Shown here in pieces: positions 1 through 8,922 of a stretch of DNA of 64,000 nucleotides. Under the pieces are notes generated by a model, which saw nothing but the letters and a program-made list of their open reading frames with translations, ran no database searches and was not told the origin of the DNA. The stretch's first letter is position 1. Every line of letters begins with the position of its first letter. The stretch lies in assembly GCA_001661515.1 (NCBI GenBank), contig LUVW01000009.1, positions 264,000-327,999 of the forward strand, in the 5' to 3' direction. This DNA is from Capniomyces stellatus (Eukaryota; Kickxellomycota; Harpellomycetes; Harpellales; Legeriomycetaceae). A program made the translations under genes and the position numbers.

Positions 1-3000
1 TATTGTTTCCTATTTTTACTCTTTTGTTTTACCCTAGTTTCATAATACATGGCCATTATTTCCTCGAATTTCTTTGCTAACCTTGTCTGTAGCAAACTTT
101 TTGATTGTCTTTTTTTCTTTTTCTTTTTCTTTTTCTTTTTTCTTTTCTTTCCATTTTCCGTTTCCTCCTTTTCTTTTTTCTTTTTTTTTCCCTCTTTTTA
201 TCAACATTTTAATCCAATATTTTAATTCAGCATTGTTACCCACTACGTATTACGAATTTCCCATCTTTTTTTTTTAGAAGGCAACTTTAGAAACTTTCAT
301 TGCTATTATTGTTACTTGCAACAGACCAACTATTATTTTTTTGATTCAATTCACACTGATTGTTAAAATCTATTTTTATCTATTGGCCTAACCATCAGTT
401 CTTTGATGGAAATTCGCTAATAATCGATTAATATAGGAATTGGTAAATGTAAAGCCGTAACTTGTGTTCACCGCCTATTTTACCTCATTTATCTAATTCC
501 ATATTCCGAATAGTGTCAAACAACCGGCTCAAAACAGAACAGAAGAGGTTATTTCAGCACTTTAAACTCGCACAGTTTTGCACTGAACAAATCCGCGCCA
601 AAAAGTCTGATTAAATAAGCTATGCAATCAGTTACAAATATGTTGCTAATGCCTTATAATAAAACTTTTATTAATAATCTTGGCAACTTTATCTATACCA
701 TCTACCAAAAAAAACGCACACACACACACGCCGCTTAATCAGTGCCATTAAGACAGGGTATTGTACTGACTATATCTTTGCTCTGCTGCTAGACTTTTTT
801 TATTGTGGTGGATTTAACTATCGGCCTAATTGACAATATTTAAATCCGACTTTAGTGTATTTTATTGGGTCCACTTTCCTTCTGTAAAGGATTTTATGGC
901 AACAGCAGTGACCAAGACAAGTCCGACTAACACTCAATATCGATAAGCGTCATCTATAAAATAAATATAAGACTAAGCGTCAAGGTAATAGTCAAGCCAT
1001 CGACGCCACGATTGATGTGACTTATAGCTGGGATATAAATGATATAAAGGAAAAGAATGACGTTGTACAAGTGATGTTTAGCTATGTTCAAACAAAAGAC
1101 TTGGAGACATTTCTTATATTGGGTGATTTGTTTAGGGCGGAACAGAGCTCTAATGCCTAGTCGCCACAACAAAGCATTGTATAGGTGGCGGTATTGCTAG
1201 TGATTGCGTAGATAGTTGCAGAATATACGTAGATACGAGTGGGTTGCATAGGAACTACCTTTTTTAATTTAATCATTTTGGTTAACACATTCCGTTTTGA
1301 CTGTTTGGCAATATGTATAATTGATTGTAGCTATGCTTGAAAAGTCAGCCAAGAAGCGGATCATGGCTAGTTATGATGGTACCGTAATATGTACCTTTGG
1401 CTAGTTGGTATGCCTTGTCGCTTTTAAATACAGCGCGCCATTTTGATGAAAGCTATTAGACTGGTGTTGGTTAGAAATAAAGTAGAGCAGCAATATATAT
1501 ATCAAAACAAAAATATAATAAATGAACCTCGTTGGTAAAATGACTATATGCACACACAGCCTTCATTTATATTTACGAGATTGATTGTTTATATTTCCTG
1601 TTAAATCGAGGCGGAAAAGCTTAAATTGGTCAAACCATAAAGCAACAAAGAAAAAACGTAGCATCAAAAGTAAGTCAGTTGATATAAATAAACAGGCTTA
1701 TTTGGTCAATTGGCTGGAGAGCAGGAAGGAGTTTATTGTGGGTTTGAAGTTGATTAAAAACAGTTGAAATAGCTAAATCAAGTATTGATTGTTGAACAAT
1801 ATGAGTTCAGTTTGGCAATGTCATATGTTCTTTATCGTTTTTTTTTTTTGGAAAACTAATTAACGTAAACACTAAAGTCAAATGATTAGAACACAAACGC
1901 TGGTCTTCCAATAAATTCAGGAGTTGTTTGTGTTTATTTATTTTCTCAAATAGCTTTCTCAATTAGGATGCAAAATGTTTTTGCATAAGTCGATTTTCAA
2001 ACATTAAACCGCCATTAAAAGCGGAGTGGATAAACAAAGATATAAAAGCGAATAAATAAAGTAATTGAAATGGAAAGTAAAGATTTCAATAATAATAAAA
2101 AGAAATAAAAAGTAAAATTCCAATATTGTTTTAATACAAGCGAAAAAAAAGAAAGAAAGAAAATGTGAGTGAGAGTGAGAATAATTAATTTATGCCACTA
2201 ATATCAGCTAAATGTTGGTGGATTAATTAGCTTAACTAACGTGAACATTTAGCTCCAGTAATTTAGGGGCTTTCTCTAGGAAAAAGCTGAATCCCAAGCT
2301 GGCCAGAAAAGGATGTTCGCGTTAATTAAATACCAGAAAGATCGGAAATTGTCCAATGGAAAACCGATGTTAAGTTACAATTTAAAAATACATGAATGTT
2401 AAAGTTAGCAAATAACTGAAAAGAAACATACCAAGAATATTTTTATTGCAACATTTCAAATTCAGTACAAATGGCTGTTTTAAAACAAGCCAGCATCAAA
2501 TTAAAACTTAGTCTAAAACAAAGGCTGATTAACATATAGTTCTGTTTTATAAATAAATAAAAAAAGAATAAGGCTAATAAATCATAACACTAGAACAAGC
2601 TTGGCCAAGTTTATCTAATCTTGTTGATACACTTTTTAAAGCCAACTCTCTTTGTTCAATAGCGATTTTAAATTTCAGCAATAGTAATAGCAATTAGATT
2701 TTTTTTGCTTTAGTAAAGAAGAAAAAGCAATCAAACAGTGCCAAGTAGATATAATATAGGAATACATTCTTTATAAGGGCGTATATAGGCTTTGTTGTAA
2801 ACTGGAGTATATTTATATATCAAGTTAAACATAGCGTTCTATTCCAACTAATCAAGGAAGAGAGAAAGAATTAAAAAAATCATTTTCATTTATTATTTCA
2901 AGGTAAAGTAAAAAAAAACCCCCCAAGTGCTGCACGTTTTGTTTTTATTCAAACGTCAGTTTATTTTACAAAGCTATAAACTTTACAAACAGCACAAGGA

Positions 3001-3230
3001 CAAGGACGCGAGCATATTGATATACTATAAGTTTATATCAAGCCAAAGTAATAAAAAAGTAAGGAAAACAAGAGCAGAAAAAGAAAAACAATAAAGAGCA
3101 AAGTAAACTAGAGACTTTGAATCTACCTGGTTATCAAAACAGTTCTATAACCGACAAGTCTATAAAAACTTGACTAGAGCGAGAGTAGAGGGGTTTTTTT
3201 TAAAAAAGAAAAGAAAAAAAGAAACAAGGA
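1..3230. other. AT-rich leader region, no gene supported
   Basis: No gene can be supported in these 3.2 kb upstream of the tricalbin. A T/C-only tract lies near 109-199. Several short plus-strand open stretches have coding-like composition and each follows a TAG that could be an acceptor: 514-614 (33 codons), 1027-1160 (43 codons), about 1329-1401, and 1585-1767 (60 codons). Each ends in its own stop, they do not join into one frame, and I recognise no family. They are within what chance gives in sequence this AT-rich, but 890-1210 is noticeably less AT-rich than its surroundings. Confidence 0.5.
109..199. repeat. Polypyrimidine (T/C) tract
   Basis: An almost pure T/C run with CTTTTT-like units on the plus strand. 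The open frames here (Phe/Ser-rich on plus, Lys/Glu-rich on minus) follow from the composition and are not genes. Confidence 0.8.
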
Positions 3231-6200
3231 ATGGAAGACTCAATACTAAACGCGAGCAGAGATTCGGAAGGAGCCAAGCCGCTGTCGAGAACAAAGAACT
3301 CGTCAGAGCAAACACTGCCTAGACTGAACACACCAAACACGCCAAGTGAGCCACTTAAGGATGGCAGTGGATTGCCAGAGGTAATTTCTGGAGGTGGTGG
3401 ACTGTTGAAGGTGAATTCGTTGATTAGAACCCGTTCTAGCGGTTCGGTCAAGTCGTGGATAGGTAATGTAGATCCAAAGGTGGTGAAGTTGCGAAAGAAG
3501 CCTAATTTGAAGGTGAAGGGTGGAGACTCGTCTGTTTACTCCAAGAGTACAGGCGGAGTTGGGCTTGGGCTAGATGGAGGGGAGAAGAAAGAAGGGAAGC
3601 AAAAGAAGAGCGAGAAGCCAGGCTTGGCAGGATGGGAGGAAGTGGGAGCAGCAAACAGCGGAGTGTCCAAAACCAGCATGGCAAGGGAGAAGCTGAACGA
3701 GCTTGACAAGATGTTGGATATTATAGACCATAGTGGGTTGTGGCGTAACTGTGCAGGGGTGTTTAGTTTGATATTTGCAACATATGTGGCGACAAAGATG
3801 AAGTTTGGGTTGGTGGGAGTGACATTGATAGCGTTTTTTGGGGCGCAGTGGTACAAAAAGTCAGTGAAGAGGTTTAGAAACAGAGTGCGTGATGACTTAA
3901 AAAGAAGTATGGAGCGTAACAGGTTGGTTATAGGAGGCGAGAGTGCGGGGTGGATGAATGAGTTTTTGTCAAGATTCTGGATTATTTATGAGCCAGTTCT
4001 TTCAGCGCAGGTGATTGAGATAGCAGACGCAGAGATGGCGCAGCAAACACCAGGATTTTTGGACTCGTTGAGACTGACAACATTTACACTTGGGACAAAG
4101 GCACCAAGGGTAGAGAGTATCCGGACATACAGCAACATTGAGGATCAAGACCTGATAGTTATGGACTGGGAAACATCATTTACGCCAAACGACCTGTCAG
4201 ACATGCCAAGAGCATTGTTGGTAGACAAGGTTAACCCTAAGGTGGTGCTTTCGGTGAAAGTGGGGAAGGGGATAGTTGGGGCAGCGTTTCCTATATTGGT
4301 TGAGGATATGGTGTTCAAGGGCAAGATGCAGGTTAGGCTTAAGCTTACAAAGCAGTTCCCGCATGTAAAGACAGCAGAGGTATGTTTTATTGAAAAGCCG
4401 GTAATAGACTTTGTGTTGAAGCCAGTGGGAGGAAACACGTTTGGGGTGGACATTGCGCATATTCCAGGGCTGCAGCAGTTTATTATGGATATGGTGCATA
4501 GCAATATGTCGCCAATGTTGTATGCGCCAAATTTCTTTACGGTAGACATTGAGGCGATAATGAATGGAAGTGTGGCAGGAATAGATGGGGCAAGTGGAGT
4601 GGTGGTGGTAGTGGTTCACAACGGAAGAAACCTGCCAAAGATGGACACGTTCGGGAAGGCAGATCCATATGTCAAGATATTTGAGCAGTCAAAACCAGAA
4701 GTAGTGATGCAAACAACAAAGAAAGACGAGACGCTTAACCCAAGATGGGATGAGCGGTTTATTGTGTTGACTCATAAGATTTCAGAGCCATTGATATTTG
4801 AAGTATGGGACTGGAATTCAGTGGGTAAAGACGAGTTTATGGGGGCACATATGTTTGACATGAACGCATTGCTGGAGCACTCGGAGATGCCGGGACACAT
4901 TTTGCCATTGACGTCGCAGGGTAAGAGTATGGGGGAATTGACGGTGGACCTGTCGTACTTCCCGGTAATTGAAAAGAACAAGGCGAGTAGGGCAAAAAAA
5001 GTGGAAAAGAAGGCAGTGGAAGGAGAGAAGGAAGGAAAGGGTACAGATGATAACAAAGTAGAAAACGAAAATAAAGACAAAGATGGAGAAAAGGAAGAAG
5101 AAGAAGAAGAAGAAGAAGATCTGGCAGTGGAGTCAAACTCTGGGCTGCTGCAATTGTTTGTTAGAGCAGCAAGCGATCTTGCGCCAGATTCATCGTCAGC
5201 ACGCAAAATGAATGTCTCGGCAAAGGCATTTGTCAATGGGAAGCTGGAGATAGAGTGTATTGAGAAGAAGAAGACAGATGCGCCGGTGTGGGAACTGGGC
5301 AAGGAGATATTTATATTTGACAAGTCGATGGCGAACGTGTCAATAGTGCTGAGCAACGGGAACAGGAGAATTGGAAATGTGAACTTCAACTTGGCGGACA
5401 TGCTGCTGAAAAGGAGAGAGGCAGTAGGGGCTAATGGGAAGTCAAGCGACTGGCTGGAAATCGAAGGAACAGCAAAGGGCCAGGTGAGAGTGGAGACGAT
5501 CTGGAAGCCGATTTTGATGGACCCAGAGATTGCAGCGTCGCTGGGAACAGTCAGAAAGGCGATCAGTGCGCCAATAGGAATGATGAAGTTGACTATCCGT
5601 GAGGCAAAAGAACTGAAATCAGGAGACTCAAACTCGGCAGATCCATATGTCAGTGTGCAGCTGCTAAATAAGGTGGTGGGCAATACGATGTGGCAGAACA
5701 ACAGCTCCAACCCAACGTGGAACGAGACGATGTTTATTCCGATCAACAGCCTGAAACAAACAATAGTTATGGAGTGTCTCAACCACAACAGCAACGGCAA
5801 GGACAAGCCCATGGGAGATGTCCTACTTCCGGTCCGCCAGCTGCTAGGCGAGGAGATTACAAACGAATCAGATGCACAAACATACGAACGGGTGCAGCCT
5901 AAGGATGTTTGGTCAGGAATCCGGGCAAGGACTGGGAAGCAAAGGGGAAATCTGCTGTACAACGCTACATTTATCCCCCTGATCAACTTTGACAATGAGC
6001 TGGAAACAGGAAAGTACGATGCTATTGACCAGCCATTAAGCCCAATGCCTGACATGCTTACTGCCACCTCCACCTCCACCTTCAACACCAACGCACCCAA
6101 CCAATCAACAGCCGGAAACACCCTTTCCCCGCCACCCATGACGCCACTACCGCCAATTCCGCGCGTAGTCACATCAAGCGCAACAGCTTCAAGGGAAACT

Positions 6201-8360
6201 TCGCTCCAGCCCAGCTTGGCTGCATCGCCTATTTCAGGACTGGACTATGCTAGCAGTGCATCCTCAGTACAGGGGTTGGCTAGATCAGACACGAAATCCA
6301 ACTCCAACGTGGTATCGTTTGCAAACACCAACACGCAGCAAAACGCGGATGGATCAAGCGCAATGTCGAGTGCAGCAAGGGATGTTCTGTATGCAGGGAT
6401 CAAGGATCTTCAGAAATTCCCAGTACTGCCAAACGTCAACTATTCAAAGTTCACATCTGGGGTAATGTCTATTGTTGTGCTGGGAGTGCGCAACTTGCCT
6501 GCAGCGTCGGCTGGCGTGTTTGTCCAAATCAGTCTAAACAAGGACAAGGACTTGCTGGTTGGAAAGACAACATCGTCAAGAAGAAGAGGCCAAACGCACG
6601 AGTGGGAGGACGAGGCGTTCCAGTGCGCAATTCCTGAATCCAAACTCAACACTCTGCAGTTTGAGGTCAGAACAGTTGCGCCAGGCAGAACCGACTCGGT
6701 TGTTGTTGGCAAGTACGAAGAGGTCGTGTACATGTACATTAAATCCGGGTACGTCAACACCGCTACTCCAGCCTGGATTCCGCTGCAAACTGGCAACGGA
6801 GAAATTCTGGTTGCTCTGCGGTACGACCCGGTAGAGAACATCAAGATATCGCCTGAAGAGAGTATTGGAAGCCAAGGCGTGCTGAAGTTCAACCTGATCT
6901 CCGCCAATGAGCTTCCTGCCGCCGACTCAAACGGTCTGTCCGACCCATACGTTGTAATGAACGTAAACGGCGCCAGGCTGTGGAAGAGCGAAACCAAGAA
7001 AAATAACGTCAACCCCATTTGGAACGAAAAGACTATGGTCACTGTCCGAAACAGATCACTCATGGTCATGACTCTTGACGTCTTTGACTGGAACCAGATC
7101 TCCTCCGATAAGCGTTTAGGCTCTGTTTCTATTCCGCTTGTCGATCTGCCCAACAACAAAACCGTTGAAAAGGACTACTACCTCGACGGCTTCAACCCCG
7201 GCCCCGGCTCCCCAAGCCTCAAAATCAAGTTCATGTTTTCCCCCTCCAAAATCTCCCAGTCCAAAGAAGGCGCAAACGGCGTTCTTTTTGTCGCCCAGAA
7301 CGTTGCTGGTGTTCCCCTCACCATTGTCCGTGGCGGAACCAAGTTTGCTGGTGCTTTGGTTGGTTCCGGTGCTAAGGCTGTTGGTGGCGGCGCTAAAATC
7401 CTTGGTGGTGGTGCCTTGAACGTTGGTGCTGGTGGTGCCAAAATCCTTGGTGGTGGTGCCAAAGCCGTTGGTGGTGGCGCAATGGCTGTTGGTGCCGGTG
7501 GTGCCAAGATTCTTGGTGGCGGTGCTATGGCTGTTGGTGGCGGTGCCATGGCTGTTGGTGCCGGTGCATTCAAATCCATCGGCGGTGCTTTCGGAATCAA
7601 ATCTAAAGCCAAAAACTCCGATGCCGAGTCCATCAAGTCCTTCAACAACGATGCAATGCAATCCCAAAGCCCCACCCCGGATGCCGATTCTTTACAAAAT
7701 CCAGGCATGTCCAGGTCCGAATCTGTCTCAATCGCCAAAGCGCTATCCGGCGAATCCTTCCTCTTTCCAGGAATACTAAACCTTTCCGTCATCCAAGCCC
7801 AGCTGTCCGAAGACAAGCCAAGAGCCCTCTTCGCCAGCATTGAACTAGATGGAAGGCATGTCAACAAAACCAAAACAGACAAAAAGACCACCACCCCAAG
7901 GTGGGACGAAATGTTCAAGATTCCTGTCCTTGGAGGCTCAAGACCCAATTTTGACCTTGTTCTTAAAGAGTACTCTAGATTTGGCGAAAACAAAACAATC
8001 ATGCGCTCCAAACTCGATCTCTTTGCCGACCTCAAGTCTGCATTCTCCGCCAACCCCGAAAGCATCACCTCCAAAATCCCAATCAAGATCTCCAGCAACG
8101 ACGGCAAAGTCTCAATTGATCTGAGTCTTGAGTTCAGGCTATCAAACCAGCAGGAATTTTCAAAAAGCCGCTCCTCACTTAACCATTCCTCTGCTGACGA
8201 CTTGAATCAAAGTCTCAGTCACAGCGATGATCTAGCCAGCACCCATGCCAGCAATAGTGGCCATGATGGTTCAATCTATGATAATATCTCGGATCATCCT
8301 ACAAAGAGGTCCAGCAGATTGTCCATCTCCAGTAGCATTGGTAGATTTATGAAGAAATAG
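3231..8360 (+). CDS. Tricalbin-type SMP/C2-domain membrane-contact protein
   Basis: A single-exon 1709-residue protein. A hydrophobic hairpin-like segment (about residues 175-215) is followed by an SMP lipid-transfer domain (about 240-445) and about six C2 domains starting near residues 456, 637, 783, 1077, 1217 and 1514. The first, third and fifth C2 domains keep acidic calcium-loop motifs such as MDTFGKADPYVK and NGLSDPYV; the second, fourth and sixth look degenerate. This order matches fungal tricalbins, which tether cortical ER to the plasma membrane and move lipids. An acidic poly-Glu linker (residues 621-630, a GAA/GAG microsatellite) follows the first C2. A Gly/Ala/hydrophobic repeat lies between C2 domains five and six. 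The start is the first Met of the long frame, after a purine-rich leader. Third codon positions drift from G/A-ending early to C/T-ending late. It is longer than yeast tricalbins (about 1200-1550 residues). The family call is secure; the exact C2 count is less so. Confidence 0.93.
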   Translation: MEDSILNASRDSEGAKPLSRTKNSSEQTLPRLNTPNTPSEPLKDGSGLPEVISGGGGLLKVNSLIRTRSSGSVKSWIGNVDPKVVKLRKKPNLKVKGGDSSVYSKSTGGVGLGLDGGEKKEGKQKKSEKPGLAGWEEVGAANSGVSKTSMAREKLNELDKMLDIIDHSGLWRNCAGVFSLIFATYVATKMKFGLVGVTLIAFFGAQWYKKSVKRFRNRVRDDLKRSMERNRLVIGGESAGWMNEFLSRFWIIYEPVLSAQVIEIADAEMAQQTPGFLDSLRLTTFTLGTKAPRVESIRTYSNIEDQDLIVMDWETSFTPNDLSDMPRALLVDKVNPKVVLSVKVGKGIVGAAFPILVEDMVFKGKMQVRLKLTKQFPHVKTAEVCFIEKPVIDFVLKPVGGNTFGVDIAHIPGLQQFIMDMVHSNMSPMLYAPNFFTVDIEAIMNGSVAGIDGASGVVVVVVHNGRNLPKMDTFGKADPYVKIFEQSKPEVVMQTTKKDETLNPRWDERFIVLTHKISEPLIFEVWDWNSVGKDEFMGAHMFDMNALLEHSEMPGHILPLTSQGKSMGELTVDLSYFPVIEKNKASRAKKVEKKAVEGEKEGKGTDDNKVENENKDKDGEKEEEEEEEEDLAVESNSGLLQLFVRAASDLAPDSSSARKMNVSAKAFVNGKLEIECIEKKKTDAPVWELGKEIFIFDKSMANVSIVLSNGNRRIGNVNFNLADMLLKRREAVGANGKSSDWLEIEGTAKGQVRVETIWKPILMDPEIAASLGTVRKAISAPIGMMKLTIREAKELKSGDSNSADPYVSVQLLNKVVGNTMWQNNSSNPTWNETMFIPINSLKQTIVMECLNHNSNGKDKPMGDVLLPVRQLLGEEITNESDAQTYERVQPKDVWSGIRARTGKQRGNLLYNATFIPLINFDNELETGKYDAIDQPLSPMPDMLTATSTSTFNTNAPNQSTAGNTLSPPPMTPLPPIPRVVTSSATASRETSLQPSLAASPISGLDYASSASSVQGLARSDTKSNSNVVSFANTNTQQNADGSSAMSSAARDVLYAGIKDLQKFPVLPNVNYSKFTSGVMSIVVLGVRNLPAASAGVFVQISLNKDKDLLVGKTTSSRRRGQTHEWEDEAFQCAIPESKLNTLQFEVRTVAPGRTDSVVVGKYEEVVYMYIKSGYVNTATPAWIPLQTGNGEILVALRYDPVENIKISPEESIGSQGVLKFNLISANELPAADSNGLSDPYVVMNVNGARLWKSETKKNNVNPIWNEKTMVTVRNRSLMVMTLDVFDWNQISSDKRLGSVSIPLVDLPNNKTVEKDYYLDGFNPGPGSPSLKIKFMFSPSKISQSKEGANGVLFVAQNVAGVPLTIVRGGTKFAGALVGSGAKAVGGGAKILGGGALNVGAGGAKILGGGAKAVGGGAMAVGAGGAKILGGGAMAVGGGAMAVGAGAFKSIGGAFGIKSKAKNSDAESIKSFNNDAMQSQSPTPDADSLQNPGMSRSESVSIAKALSGESFLFPGILNLSVIQAQLSEDKPRALFASIELDGRHVNKTKTDKKTTTPRWDEMFKIPVLGGSRPNFDLVLKEYSRFGENKTIMRSKLDLFADLKSAFSANPESITSKIPIKISSNDGKVSIDLSLEFRLSNQQEFSKSRSSLNHSSADDLNQSLSHSDDLASTHASNSGHDGSIYDNISDHPTKRSSRLSISSSIGRFMKK
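7336..7605 (+). repeat. Gly/Ala-rich coding repeat in tricalbin
   Basis: Imperfect tandem GGT-rich units encode variants of GGGAKILGGGA and GGGAMAVGAGG, about residues 1369-1458 of the tricalbin. The units alternate small residues with Ile/Leu/Val/Met and occasional Lys. The segment lies between C2 domains, where I know of no conserved tricalbin module. Confidence 0.8.
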
Positions 8361-8922
8361 TTTTATTTATATTTTTTTTATTTTTTTTATATATCTTTTG
8401 TTTTGTTTTGTTTTGTTTTGTTTTTACATCGTTTATCCAGGTACTATTCTAGTTGTTTAAAGCTTTATTGTTATTAATTGAACATTTAAAGTTTTTTCTT
8501 TCTTTCTTCCTTTCTTTCTTTCCTCTGTTCGTTATAATGGTTCGTTGTTGTTCTTATTGTTATTAAATAATCCTGCATTTAAAACAAATAAGAAACATTT
8601 TAAAAACTGATCATGAGTAAAATATATAAATTGTAAACCTAAACTATCGTATATAAATATATAAACTGAATAATAAAATTAGATTGTTAAATGTTATTTG
8701 GTCACACTGTGTTGTTTGTGCACTGACTTTTTCTTGTTCTTTTTTCTTGTTCTTTTTTTTTGTTCTTTTTTCTTGTTCTTTTTTCTGTTTCTTTTTTTTA
8801 TTCTCTTCTTTTTATGAGAATTTATTTTCTTGGTTTATTTTTCTTTGTTTTTATCGTTTTTAAACAATAAAGGAAGAAGTTGGGGGGAGGAGCCAGAAAA
8901 GGATATGTATGACTTATTGTAA
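8361..8922. other. Convergent 3' intergenic region with simple repeats
   Basis: This separates the tricalbin from the convergent repeat-protein gene. It contains a (TTTTG)n run (about 8396-8425), TTTC units (8495-8522) and a (TTCTTGTTCTTTTT)-like run (about 8729-8795). No open frame is supported. Both genes must terminate here. Confidence 0.7.

Noticed and set aside
4772..6172. 466-codon open frame antisense to the tricalbin
   Set aside because: It is a shadow of the coding strand: its composition mirrors the sense codons, it crosses C2 domains and the poly-Glu tract, and it has no recognisable domain.
7178..8107. 309-codon minus frame, Pro/Ala-rich
   Set aside because: It is the antisense of the Gly/Ala repeat and C-terminal C2 region of the tricalbin; low-complexity shadow.
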